A stretch of 64,000 nucleotides of DNA from NCBI RefSeq assembly GCF_014646215.1, contig NZ_BMNA01000008.1, positions 62,001 through 126,000 on the forward strand, read 5' to 3'. Position 1 is the stretch's first letter, and each line of letters starts with the position of its first letter. The DNA comes from Nakamurella endophytica (lineage in GTDB: Bacteria; Actinomycetota; Actinomycetes; Mycobacteriales; Nakamurellaceae). Both the position numbers and the translations under genes were made by a program. Below, piece after piece: positions 24,741 through 32,986 of the stretch. Under the pieces are notes generated by a model, which did not search any database, was not told where the DNA came from, and saw only the letters and a program-made list of their open reading frames with translations.

Positions 24741-25577
24741 TCAGACCGCCAGGAACTCCAGCAGCACCCGGTTCCACTCGTCGGGGTGGCTGGTGTTCAC
24801 CCCGTGCGGTCCGCCGGCCACCAGGTGCACCCGGCTGCCCGGGATCGCCTCGTGCGTGCGCCGGCCGGAGCCCTCGAAGGGGACGGTGGCGTCCTTGTCG
24901 CCGTGCAGCACCAGCGTGGGCACCGACACCTTCGGCAGGTCGTCGCGGAAGTCGGTGGTCCCAAAGGCCGCCATGCAGGCCAGCGCCGCCTTCTTGTCGG
25001 CCTGGTGGCACAGCGCCAGCGCCTCCTGGCGCTGCTCCTCGGTGACCGCCAGCACGCCGTCGGCCGAGAAGAACTGCCGGGTGAAGTCGTCGTAGAACGC
25101 GTCCTGGTCGGCCGTCAGCTGGGCGGTCATCTCCGCCGCCTGGCTCCTCTCCAAGGGGCCGTCCGGGTTGTCGCCCGTCTTCTCGAGGTAGGGCGGCACG
25201 GCGGAGGCGAAGACGACGCTGTGCAGCCGCTCGGCGCCGTACCGCGAGAAGTACCGCGCCACCTCCCCGCCACCCATCGAGAAGCCGACGAGCGTGACGT
25301 CCTGCAGGTCGAGCTCGGTGAGCAGGGTGCGCAGGTCGTCGGTCAGGGTGTCGTAGGTGTAGCCGGTCGACGGCTTGTCGCTGCGGCCGAAGCCGCGCCG
25401 GTCGTAGGTGACGACCCGGTAGCCCGCCGCCTGCAACGCCGGTACCTGCAGCGACCACGCCTGCCCGGACAGCGGCCAGCCGTGGATCAGGACGACCGGG
25501 CGGCCCGGGCCGCCCGTGTCGTCGACGTGCAGGTCGGTGTTCTTGAAGATGCCGTGGTGGGCGGTGATCTCGGTCAT
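24741..25577 (-). CDS. Alpha/beta hydrolase (cofactor-free haloperoxidase/arylesterase type)
   Basis: 278 aa. It matches the non-heme chloroperoxidase-like group: LIHGWPLSGQAW (oxyanion), YDRRGFGRSDKP, nucleophile elbow VGFSMGGGEVARY with catalytic Ser, acid in LHGDKDATVPF, and catalytic His in GGPHGVNTSHPDEW. The C-terminus LEFLAV is typical. The start at 25577 is preferred (GGAG 5 nt upstream); the longer 325-aa frame begins in an Arg/Pro-rich stretch. Physiological role is usually esterase or lactonase; substrate unknown. It is monocistronic, convergent with the ATPase gene. Confidence 0.9.
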   Translation of the reverse strand: MTEITAHHGIFKNTDLHVDDTGGPGRPVVLIHGWPLSGQAWSLQVPALQAAGYRVVTYDRRGFGRSDKPSTGYTYDTLTDDLRTLLTELDLQDVTLVGFSMGGGEVARYFSRYGAERLHSVVFASAVPPYLEKTGDNPDGPLERSQAAEMTAQLTADQDAFYDDFTRQFFSADGVLAVTEEQRQEALALCHQADKKAALACMAAFGTTDFRDDLPKVSVPTLVLHGDKDATVPFEGSGRRTHEAIPGSRVHLVAGGPHGVNTSHPDEWNRVLLEFLAV

Positions 25578-25812
25578 GTCCGCTCCGTTCGGTTGCTGTC
25601 GTGGGGATCTCGCCGGCCGGCCGCGGCCCGCGGGACACGACCCGCCCGGCGTCACCGGCGGTTCGACGCGGGACGCTACCCGGACGGGTCCGCACCGGTT
25701 CCCACCGGAGCGCCGCACCCACCGGGGACCGGACCGGTGCCCGCCCCGGGCTCCGGCTGAGGGCCGGACCCGTCCCGGATCCGGACGGGTGCGACCCCCC
25801 GCCCGCCGGGGG

Positions 25813-26994
25813 TCAGCGGCCGATCACCCCGGCGACGTCGGACGGCTCGTGCCGCCGCGCGGTGCCATGCTCCACCGGCACGGCCGCCGCCGCGGCACTG
25901 GACCGCAGGGCCGCGTCGAAGACGTCGTGCGCCGCGCGCGCCTCGGCGACCGTGGCGCACCCGAAGGCCGTCCCGAGTGCGCCGGCCCGCTCGGTCAGGT
26001 AGGCGGCCCACATCTGCAGCAGGGCGTCCGGGAAGCCGAACTCGAAGATCGGCCCGGTGACGGTGGGCTGCGCCGACTGGCTGCCGGCCATCCGTTCCTC
26101 CCACACCTGCACCCCGTCGCGCACGCTCATCACCCGCACGGACTGCGGGTAGCGCGTGGAGAACTCGACGCCGCCCTCCATGCCGGTCACCCGCATCCGC
26201 CAGGTGTTCATCTCGCCCGGCGCGATGCGCTTGGTGTGCAACGACAGCGGGAAGGCCGGTGCGCCCGCGGTGGTGTACAGGCTGGCGTTGTCGACGGTGT
26301 CGCACGGCACGGGGCGGCCGTCCGGCCCCGGCCGCTCCGGCACCAGGTCCTGCAGCTGGGCGAAGACGGTTGCCGGCTGCCAGCCGAGCCGCAGCGGGAC
26401 GTGCGCCACGTGCATCCCCAGGTCGCCCATGACGCCGATCTGCCCGCAGAACTCGGTCCGGCGCTTCCAGTTGATCGGCTTGCGGGTGTCCAGGTCCGAC
26501 GAGTGCAGGAAGGAGAACTCGGCGTCGACGATCCGGCCGGCGCGACCGTCCTGCAGGTATCGGACCGCCTGCTGGGCACCGGGGTAGAAGGGCATCTCGC
26601 TGGAGCAGCGGGCGAACACGCCGCCCTGCTCGACCGCGGTGGCGATCGCCGCCGCGGCGGCGGGATCGATACCGAAGGGCTTCTCGCCGAGGAAGTCCAC
26701 GCCGGCGGCGGCCACGTCGGTGTACACCGCCTCGTGCAGGTGGTGCGGCACCGCGATGTAGAGCACGTCGACCCGGCCGTCGAGCAGGTCGCGGTGGTCG
26801 CCGGTGAAGGTCTCGACGCTGCCGACCCGGCGGAACCACTCGCGCGCGGTCTCGTTGACGTCGCACACGGCGGTCAGCACGGGCTCCACCGGGCTCTGCT
26901 GCAGGGCCGACCACCGGCCCACCACCCCGGCCAGTTCGCGGCCCATCAGGCCCGCGCCGATGACGCCGATCCGGACCCGCTGCGGCGCGCTCAC
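25813..26994 (-). CDS. Gfo/Idh/MocA-family dehydrogenase (LacI operon)
   Basis: 393 aa. Rossmann start RIGVIGAGLMGRELAG, signature GEKPFGID near residue 105, and a long C-terminal domain. The GTG start overlaps the aldolase stop (GTGA). It is longer than the one at 18777 and clearly a different subfamily: around the catalytic region it has GQIGVMGDLGMHVAHVPL, where Asp and His take the usual D-x-x-x-H positions. As the last gene of the LacI-aldolase-dehydrogenase operon it probably oxidises the sugar before cleavage by the aldolase-like enzyme. Confidence 0.9.
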   Translation of the reverse strand: MSAPQRVRIGVIGAGLMGRELAGVVGRWSALQQSPVEPVLTAVCDVNETAREWFRRVGSVETFTGDHRDLLDGRVDVLYIAVPHHLHEAVYTDVAAAGVDFLGEKPFGIDPAAAAAIATAVEQGGVFARCSSEMPFYPGAQQAVRYLQDGRAGRIVDAEFSFLHSSDLDTRKPINWKRRTEFCGQIGVMGDLGMHVAHVPLRLGWQPATVFAQLQDLVPERPGPDGRPVPCDTVDNASLYTTAGAPAFPLSLHTKRIAPGEMNTWRMRVTGMEGGVEFSTRYPQSVRVMSVRDGVQVWEERMAGSQSAQPTVTGPIFEFGFPDALLQMWAAYLTERAGALGTAFGCATVAEARAAHDVFDAALRSSAAAAAVPVEHGTARRHEPSDVAGVIGR

Positions 26995-27827
26995 GCGGCA
27001 CCGACCAGGGCCAGCGCGTCGCTCACCGAGGCGTCGTCGTGCAGCACGGCCATCAGCGCGCGGGTGATGCCGGCCGGATCCCGGTGGGCGATGATGTTGC
27101 GCCCGTAGACGATCCCGCGGGCGCCCTGGGCGAGCACGTCGACCGTGCGCTGCAGCAACTGGTCGTCGGGAACCCGGCCGCCGCCGCGGACGAGAACCGG
27201 GATGTGGCCCGCCACCTCGACGACCTCGTGGTAGCGGCTGATGTCGTCGGTGGGGTCCGCCTTGATCAGGTCGGCGCCCAACTCCACCGCCTGGCGGACC
27301 AGCGCCGTGATCCGGTCCACGTCACCGTCGACCAGGTACGCCCCGCCGGCGTTGTTGGCCCGCATGACCAGGGGCTCGACCATCAACGGGATCCCCAGTG
27401 CGGTGCACTCGGGACGCAGCGCCAGGACGTTGCGCACGCACTGTTCGCGAAGCTCCGGCTGCCCCGGCATGTCGAAGACGTTGACCACCAGGCACGCGGC
27501 ATCGAGCCGGGCCGCGGTCTCGGCCGCGTGCTGGATCGGCAGGCTGTAGAGCCGGTCCGGCAGGGCGGGACCGTAGACGTTGGCGACGTCGGACCGCAGC
27601 ACCAGGCTGGGCTTGACGCGGCCGGGCCGGTCCTGCAGCAGCGGCGCCTGGCCCGCGGTCAGCTGGATCGCGTCCGGTGCCGCGTCGACGAGGACGTCGA
27701 TGGCCGTGCGCATGTCGCGGATGCCCGACAGGAAGGCCGGCTCCCCGAAGAAGCCGTGGTCGACGGCCACGTCCAGCAGCCGCCCGGATCGGGGGTGGAA
27801 CAGCCGCTGCAGCCGGTAGGTGCTCAC
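26991..27827 (-). CDS. DhnA/LsrF-like class I aldolase
   Basis: 278 aa TIM barrel. Segments of the DhnA/LsrF family are visible: LLDVAVDHGFFGEP near the N-terminus, AACLVVNVFDMPG, PLMVEPLVMRAN, GADLIKADPTDD whose Lys is the probable Schiff-base residue, VLVRGGGRVPDD, and RGIVYGRNIIAH. The GTG start overlaps the LacI stop and its own stop overlaps the Gfo/Idh start. Family members cleave or thiolyse phosphorylated ketoses; the real substrate is unknown. Confidence 0.82.
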   Translation of the reverse strand: MSTYRLQRLFHPRSGRLLDVAVDHGFFGEPAFLSGIRDMRTAIDVLVDAAPDAIQLTAGQAPLLQDRPGRVKPSLVLRSDVANVYGPALPDRLYSLPIQHAAETAARLDAACLVVNVFDMPGQPELREQCVRNVLALRPECTALGIPLMVEPLVMRANNAGGAYLVDGDVDRITALVRQAVELGADLIKADPTDDISRYHEVVEVAGHIPVLVRGGGRVPDDQLLQRTVDVLAQGARGIVYGRNIIAHRDPAGITRALMAVLHDDASVSDALALVGAA

Positions 27828-29002
27828 TGGTGGTCTCTCTCTCGTGTGGGTGGTGCGGGTGGAGGTGGGGACGTCGCGGGTGCCGGCGGCGCTGCGGCCG
27901 GTCCGGTGACCCGGGCCGGTGCTGGCGCGGCGAGGTGGGAGCGGCGCAGGACGGGATCGACGGGGACCACGTGCACGACGGGATCCCGGTCGCTGCCGGC
28001 GATCCGCTCGACGAGCAGCTCGGCGGCGGTGCGGCCCATGGCGGCGAGGTCGGGGCGGACGACGGTCAGCGGTGGGTCGAACAGCTGCGCTCCCTCGATG
28101 TCGTCGAACCCGACGACGGGTCGCCGCAGGCCGCGCTCGGCCAGTGCGGAGAGCACCCCGAGGGCCGCCCGGTTGTTCGCCGCGAAGAACCCGTCCACGG
28201 CGGCCCCGGCGTCGAGCAGCGCACCGATCCCGGCTGCCACGGTGGACGACTCGCGCAGACCCGCCACGGTGAGCGCCGGGTCGGCGTGGATGCCGGCGTC
28301 GTGCAGGGCGTCCAGATGGCCCCGGTGGCGCGCGGCCAGGGTCGGCAGCGCCAGTGTGTCGCCGACGAAGGCGACGCGCGGGCCGGCCGGCAGCAGCAGC
28401 CGGGTGGCCAGCGCACCGCCGGCCCGGTCGTCGGCGACGACGAGGTCGGCCCGGAGCGCGCCGGGCGCGGTCGGTGCCTCGGTTCCGGTGGGCGTGCCGG
28501 TCCCGGTCGGGGTACCGGTTCCGGCTGCCGCTTCGGTGACGACCGGGCGGTCGAGCAGGACCAGCGCCCGGATCTCCCGCGCCAGGGCGGCCCAGCGAGG
28601 ACCCGGGTCCAGTGGAGGCACCACGATGAGGCCGTCCACCCGGCGCTCGATGAGCCGCTCGACAAGGTCGGCGAACCGGCCGCCGTCCTCCTCGGACGAC
28701 GCGGCCAGGAGCAGGTAGCCGTGCCGTCGCAGCACCGATTCCACCGCACCGGTGACCGCGGCGTAGAACGGGTTGGCGATGTCCTCGGTGATCAGGGCGA
28801 CCAGCCCGGACCGCTGGCCGGGGCGGATGCTCGCGGCCGCGCTGTTGCGCCGGAAGTTCAGCGTCTCGATCGCGGCGGCGATGCGGGCCGCGATCTCGGG
28901 GGCGATGTTGGTCTGCCCGTTGACGTACCGGCTCACGGTGCGGAGCGCGACGCCGGCCGCGGCCGCGACGTCGACCATGGTCGCCCGCTTGCCGGACTCC
29001 AT
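27824..29002 (-). CDS. LacI-family repressor, autoregulated
   Basis: 392 aa. Helix-turn-helix TMVDVAAAAGVALRTVSRYVNG, hinge FRRNSAAASIRPGQRS, then the effector domain. It is longer than usual: a Gly/Thr/Pro insert (GTGTPTGTGTPTGTEAP) sits in the effector domain at about residues 160-180, and the C-terminus is Pro/Ala-rich. GGAGG precedes the ATG. A palindromic operator lies 13 nt upstream and overlaps the likely +1, so autorepression and control of the two downstream genes is expected. Confidence 0.92.
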   Translation of the reverse strand: MESGKRATMVDVAAAAGVALRTVSRYVNGQTNIAPEIAARIAAAIETLNFRRNSAAASIRPGQRSGLVALITEDIANPFYAAVTGAVESVLRRHGYLLLAASSEEDGGRFADLVERLIERRVDGLIVVPPLDPGPRWAALAREIRALVLLDRPVVTEAAAGTGTPTGTGTPTGTEAPTAPGALRADLVVADDRAGGALATRLLLPAGPRVAFVGDTLALPTLAARHRGHLDALHDAGIHADPALTVAGLRESSTVAAGIGALLDAGAAVDGFFAANNRAALGVLSALAERGLRRPVVGFDDIEGAQLFDPPLTVVRPDLAAMGRTAAELLVERIAGSDRDPVVHVVPVDPVLRRSHLAAPAPARVTGPAAAPPAPATSPPPPAPPTRERDHQ

Positions 29003-29015
29003 CGCACCTCCGGTG

Positions 29016-29061
29016 GGATAACGTTATCCGCAGTGTGGCGGTCGACCGTGCCGGTTGTCAA
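29016..29061 (-). promoter_or_regulatory. Promoter and palindromic operator of the LacI-aldolase operon
   Basis: On the minus strand: perfect -35 TTGACA (29061-29056), 18-nt spacer, -10 CACACT (29037-29032), and then the perfect 14-bp palindrome GGATAACGTTATCC (29016-29029) at the expected transcription start, followed by GGAGG and the ATG. The order promoter-operator-RBS is textbook. Confidence 0.85.
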
Positions 29062-29111
29062 CCACAGGCGGCGGGTCCGACACGGCCCGCGGGCGTCGGG
29101 TCCGGCCCGTC

Positions 29112-30242
29112 TCACCCGCGGTCGCGCGGCTTCGCCGTGTACATGGCCTCGTCCGCCAGGCGCAGCAGTTCGGAGGCGGTGGAGCCGGGCCGGTCGGCCA
29201 CCGCGGCGCCGATCGAGACCCGGACCGGCAGCTCCAGGCCGGCGACGGCGAACGGCGCCGCCATCTCCCGTTGGATCCGGCGGATCAGCCGGTCGGGGTT
29301 CAGCCGCGACCCGTGCTCGAACAGCACCACGAACTCGTCGCCGGCCAGCCGGGCGGCCAGGTCGCCCCGTCGGGTGGTGGCGAGCAGCCGCGCGGCGAAC
29401 TCGACCAGTACCTCGTCGCCCACCTGGTGGCCGTAGGTGTCGTTGATCGCCTTGAACCGGTCGAGGTCGCAGAACAGCACCACGACGGTTCCCGACGACA
29501 GGTCGCGGCGGAAGAGCGCCTGCTCGAGCTGCTCGAAGAAGTACGCCCGGTTGGGCAGCCCGGTCAGCGGGTCGTACTGGGCCGCCTCGGCCAGCCGCCG
29601 GTGGTCGGCGCGCCGGGCCGTGATGTCCTGCAGGTGGCAGACCACGTGCTCGGGTTCGCCGTCGGAGCGGAGCACCAGGGCGCAGGTCAGCTCCACCGGC
29701 ACGGTGCGGCCGTCGGACCGGACGACGTCGAACTCGCCCTGGTGCCGGTGCTGCCGCTCGGCGAGCATCTGCTCCCGTGCCTGCCGTGCCTGGGCCACCT
29801 GCGCGGGAGCGAGGACGTCGTCGAGCGCGAGGCCGGCGAGGGTGGCCGCGGGCATGCCGAGCAGGTCGCACAGCGCCTGGTTCACGTGCAGGAAGTGACC
29901 GTCGACGGCGGTGACCGCGACGGCGACCGGCGCGTCGTCGAAGACACTCCGCAGCAGGCCGACGTCGTAGCCCGGAGCGCGGACGGTGCGGGCGGCGTCG
30001 CGCCGGCCGGGCAGCACGTGCACGTGCCGGTCACCGCCGGACAGCAGCACGCCGGCCACGTAGTCGGACACCGGCGCCGTCGCCGCGAGCACCTGGTCGG
30101 CGAAGCCGGGAGGCGGATCGGTGATGCCGTGGTCCTGGGCCGCGTGCGCGACGACCAGCTCGAGGATCTCGGCGTCGTCGGCGCCGAGGAACACCTCGGG
30201 GCAGCCGGTCAGCACGTCGCCGCAGGCGAAGCAGGTCATCAT
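29112..30242 (-). CDS. DUF1059-PAS-GGDEF fusion, probable diguanylate cyclase
   Basis: 376 aa. Residues 1-40 look like DUF1059: CFACGDVLTGC (Cys4, Cys7, Cys14), then HAAQDHG (His33, His38). Residues about 98-208 form a PAS domain ending in VCHLQDITARRA. Residues about 215-376 form a GGDEF domain: DPLTGLPNR, FCDLDRFKAINDTYGHQVGD, a product-inhibition I-site RRGD (291-294) and the active-site loop written AGDEF (300-304). AGDEF forms are often still active; product would be cyclic di-GMP. No transmembrane segment, so a cytoplasmic sensor; the Cys/His-rich head may bind metal. Start is one of two adjacent ATGs. Confidence 0.85.
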   Translation of the reverse strand: MMTCFACGDVLTGCPEVFLGADDAEILELVVAHAAQDHGITDPPPGFADQVLAATAPVSDYVAGVLLSGGDRHVHVLPGRRDAARTVRAPGYDVGLLRSVFDDAPVAVAVTAVDGHFLHVNQALCDLLGMPAATLAGLALDDVLAPAQVAQARQAREQMLAERQHRHQGEFDVVRSDGRTVPVELTCALVLRSDGEPEHVVCHLQDITARRADHRRLAEAAQYDPLTGLPNRAYFFEQLEQALFRRDLSSGTVVVLFCDLDRFKAINDTYGHQVGDEVLVEFAARLLATTRRGDLAARLAGDEFVVLFEHGSRLNPDRLIRRIQREMAAPFAVAGLELPVRVSIGAAVADRPGSTASELLRLADEAMYTAKPRDRG

Positions 30243-30521
30243 GGCGAACCCGCCGCCGCGGTGCCGTCGGACGGGGTGGATCGCAGCGCCAGGTGCACGG
30301 AGCCTCCCGTCCGGCGGCGGTGCACGCGTCCCGGACCCGTCCGGGCCGGGAGGGTCCCGGCCGTCGTGCCGACGGTTCGCGGTCGGCGGCCGCACCACCC
30401 GCGGCCCGTCGCCCCGAGTCCGACATCGTCGTCGTTGCCGTCCGCCCGCACCACCGTACGGCTGCCCGGCGTCCGGTGGCGGGTGAACCGGGGGCGGTGC
30501 CGGTCGGCGCGTCCCGGTCCG
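30243..30521. other. Intergenic region between divergent genes
   Basis: About 280 bp separate the GGDEF gene from the small kinase. It must hold the GGDEF promoter, but I cannot single one out; no RNA gene or repeat is visible. Confidence 0.4.
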
Positions 30522-30527
30522 CACAAT
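30522..30527 (+). promoter_or_regulatory. Leaderless -10 (CACAAT) of the small kinase gene
   Basis: CACAAT ends 6 nt before GTG 30534 with no ribosome-binding site. Confidence 0.45.
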
Positions 30528-30533
30528 GTGCCG

Positions 30534-31145
30534 GTGAGTCCCACCTCGTCCCGGCGCCGCTCGCGCGCCCGGGTGCCGACCGTCTGGGTGGTGGCCGGGC
30601 CGCCGGGCAGCGGCAAGAGCACGCTGGGCAGGGCGCTGGCCAAGGCGGCCGGTGCGGTGCTGCTGGACCAGGACGTCGCGACCAACCCCTTGATGCAGAG
30701 CATCGCCGACCTGGTGGGAGCCGGCGACGACCTCGACCACCCGGCGTTGCGCGGCCCGGTCCGGGCGGCGCGCTACCAGTGCCTGCTGGACATCGCCGTC
30801 GACAACCGGCGCATCGGCCGGTCGGTGGTGATGGTGGCGCCGTTCACCTCGGAGATCCGTGACCCGGCCGCCTTCGACGCGCTGGCGGCGCAGCTCTCGC
30901 CGGCCCGGGTGCTGCTGGTGTGGGTGACCGTGCCGCCGGAGGTGGCCCTGGCGCGACGGTTGCGCCGGAACCTGCCCCGCGACCGGGCGGCCGACCTGTC
31001 CGCCGTGCCGGCGGCCACCGAGCAGGTGCCGCCTCCCGCGGTCCCGCACCTGGCCGCCGACGGCGCGGCGGAATCCGGGGCGGAGGCCGCCCGGCTGGTC
31101 GCGCAGGCGGGGCCGGCGACCAGGACCGGAACGCCGGCCGGCTGA
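30534..31145 (+). CDS. P-loop kinase-like protein
   Basis: 203 aa. Walker A VVAGPPGSGKSTLGRAL near residue 21-37, then DQDVATNPLM (Asp where gluconate- or zeta-toxin-type kinases bind substrate), VMVAPFTSEIRDP, and a lid region RRLRRNLPRDRAADL. The fold is that of small AAA_33 kinases. Specific substrate unknown. The GTG at 30534 was chosen from the leaderless signal and because it starts a basic N-terminus just ahead of the P-loop. pheA follows 67 nt downstream with its own signal. Confidence 0.78.
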   Translation: MSPTSSRRRSRARVPTVWVVAGPPGSGKSTLGRALAKAAGAVLLDQDVATNPLMQSIADLVGAGDDLDHPALRGPVRAARYQCLLDIAVDNRRIGRSVVMVAPFTSEIRDPAAFDALAAQLSPARVLLVWVTVPPEVALARRLRRNLPRDRAADLSAVPAATEQVPPPAVPHLAADGAAESGAEAARLVAQAGPATRTGTPAG

Positions 31146-31200
31146 CCCCGGGGTGCACCGGCGCGACCGTGCGCGGCCAGGTGGCCGCGGCCGCCCCGTC

Positions 31201-31206
31201 TAGGGT
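31201..31206 (+). promoter_or_regulatory. Leaderless -10 (TAGGGT) of pheA
   Basis: TAGGGT ends 6 nt before GTG 31213; no Shine-Dalgarno sequence. Confidence 0.55.
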
Positions 31207-31212
31207 GACGGC

Positions 31213-32139
31213 GTGGGCGAGCAGTGGAGTTTCCTGGGGCCGGAGGGGACGTTCTCCGAGCAGGCCGCCCAGGAGCTCGCCGTGCGGCACGGCGGCGGGG
31301 TCGAGCTGCTTCCCGCGGCCGGCGTCGCCCGGGCCCTCCAGGCGCTGCGGGACGGCAGCTGCTCGGCGGCCGTGGTGCCCCTGGAGAACTCCGTCGAGGG
31401 CGGGGTGCCGCTGACCAACGACGAGCTCACGCACGGCGAGCCGCTGCTGATCGCCGCCGAGGCCTTCGTGCCGGTGACCTTCCAACTCCTGGTGCGGCCC
31501 GGCACCGCGCTGTCGCAGGTGCGGCGGGTGGGGTCGCACCCGCACGGGCACGCGCAGGTGCGGGCCTGGCTGACCGACCACCTGCCGGACGCGGACAGCG
31601 TGGTCACCGACTCGACGGCGCAGGCGGCGGCGGACGTGGCCGCCGGCCTGCTGGACGCGGCGGCGGCGGCTCCGGTCGCGGGAGTGCGGTACGGCCTGAC
31701 CGTGCTGGCGGACGACATCGGGCTGACCCGCAACGCGGTGACCCGGTTCGTGCTGCTCCGGCGACCGGGCCCGCCTCCGCCGCCGACGGGCAACGACAAG
31801 TCGTCGCTCGTCCTGTCGGTCGACAACCGGCCCGGCACCCTGCTGGAGGTCCTCGCGGAGATCGCCGGGCGGGGTGTGAACATGGTGCGGCTGGAGTCCC
31901 GGCCGGCCCGGAGCACGCTCGGCGAGTACGTGTTCCTGGTCGACCTGGACGGTCACCTGTCCGATCCCGCGGTCGCCGACATGGTGGCGGCGTTGATCCG
32001 CCGATCGGCGCTGCTGCGGTGGCTCGGCTGCTATCCCCGGGCGTCGGGAACCGCCGTGCCGCCCCCGGACCACGCGAGCGACGCGGCCTACGCCGATGCC
32101 CGCGACCGTGTCGAGCACCTGCTGGAACGAGGTCGTTGA
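31213..32139 (+). CDS. pheA: Prephenate dehydratase
   Basis: Converts prephenate to phenylpyruvate in phenylalanine synthesis. 308 aa, the normal length for the monofunctional actinobacterial form. It begins WSFLGPEGTFSEQAAQEL; VVPLENSVEGGVPLTNDEL and STAQAAADV line the active site; NAVTRFVLL carries the essential Thr-Arg-Phe motif. A C-terminal ACT domain (residues about 200-275) has VDNRPGTLLEVL and the LESRPAR motif of phenylalanine binding, so feedback control by Phe is expected. Its stop overlaps the ATG of the phosphatase gene (TGATG). Confidence 0.95.
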   Translation: MGEQWSFLGPEGTFSEQAAQELAVRHGGGVELLPAAGVARALQALRDGSCSAAVVPLENSVEGGVPLTNDELTHGEPLLIAAEAFVPVTFQLLVRPGTALSQVRRVGSHPHGHAQVRAWLTDHLPDADSVVTDSTAQAAADVAAGLLDAAAAAPVAGVRYGLTVLADDIGLTRNAVTRFVLLRRPGPPPPPTGNDKSSLVLSVDNRPGTLLEVLAEIAGRGVNMVRLESRPARSTLGEYVFLVDLDGHLSDPAVADMVAALIRRSALLRWLGCYPRASGTAVPPPDHASDAAYADARDRVEHLLERGR

Positions 32140-32921
32140 TGCACCTGACGCTCATCCGTCACGGCGAGACGCCGTCGAACGTGCGAGGACTGCTCGACAC
32201 GGCGCCGCCCGGTCCCGCCCTCACCGAGCTCGGCCGCCAGCAGGCGGCTGCGGTCCCGGCAGCCCTGGCCGGGCGTCCGGTGGATGCGCTGTACGCGTCG
32301 ACAGCGGTGCGCGCCCAGCAGACGGCGACCCCGCTGGCGACGGAGCGCGGGCTGCCGATCCTGGTGCGCGCCGACCTGCGCGAGATCCCAGCGGGGGACT
32401 GGGAGATGGCGGGCGACATGGACACGGTCACCCGCTACCTGGGGTTGATCGTCGAGTGGATGTCCGGGCGGCTTGACGGGCGCTCGCCCGGCCCGGACGG
32501 GGAGAGCGGCCACCAGGTGCTCGAGCGGTTCGACGGGGTGGTCGACGAGGTCGCCGCCTCCGGGGTCGGCCATGCGGTCCTGGTCGCCCACGGTGCGGTG
32601 CTGCGGTTCTGGGCGGCCGCCCGGTCGGTCAACCTGCCCGTCGGCTTCGGCGCCGAGCACCGCCTGCGCAACACCGGGCGCATCGAGGTCGACGGTGACC
32701 CGCGGGCCGGATGGGTGTGCCGGTCCTGGACCGGCGAGGCGCTGGTCGGCGGGACGACGGCGGGCGACGTGTTCGCCCGGACCGGTCCGGGGACAACGGA
32801 CGGGCCGGGTGGGCGGGGTGGCGCGGGTGTGCCCGGTGGGCTGGGCGGCCACGGTGCGCCGGGCGGCCACGGTTCGGAGGGCGGCCACGGTTCGGAGGGC
32901 GGCCACGGTTGGGCGGGGTAG
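32139..32921 (+). CDS. Histidine phosphatase family protein
   Basis: 260 aa. Phosphohistidine motif LTLIRHGETPSN at the very start, ALYASTAVRAQQTA, the acid-base Glu region REIPAGDWEM, and the second catalytic His in VLVAHGAVLRFWAA. The last ~50 residues are a Gly/His-rich tail made by 18-bp repeats at 32844-32913. It overlaps pheA by one base and is co-transcribed, as in many actinomycetes. Substrate may be a phosphosugar or phosphorylated cofactor; the tail could bind metal but may be meaningless. Confidence 0.88.
   Translation: MHLTLIRHGETPSNVRGLLDTAPPGPALTELGRQQAAAVPAALAGRPVDALYASTAVRAQQTATPLATERGLPILVRADLREIPAGDWEMAGDMDTVTRYLGLIVEWMSGRLDGRSPGPDGESGHQVLERFDGVVDEVAASGVGHAVLVAHGAVLRFWAAARSVNLPVGFGAEHRLRNTGRIEVDGDPRAGWVCRSWTGEALVGGTTAGDVFARTGPGTTDGPGGRGGAGVPGGLGGHGAPGGHGSEGGHGSEGGHGWAG
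32844..32913 (+). repeat. In-frame 18-bp tandem repeats in a coding tail
   Basis: About four copies of GGCGGCCACGGTTCGGAG encode repeated GGHGSE hexapeptides at the C-terminus of the histidine phosphatase. Confidence 0.75.
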
Positions 32922-32986
32922 GCGGGGACCGGGCCGCGGCCACCCGCGAATCCGCTCCGGCGGGGATCCAGTGAGCGGGTGGTCGG

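Noticed and set aside
24741-25718. Longer 325-aa form of the haloperoxidase-like protein
   Set aside because: The extra 47 residues are Arg/Gly/Pro-rich with no RBS, while GGAG stands 5 nt before the internal ATG at 25577.
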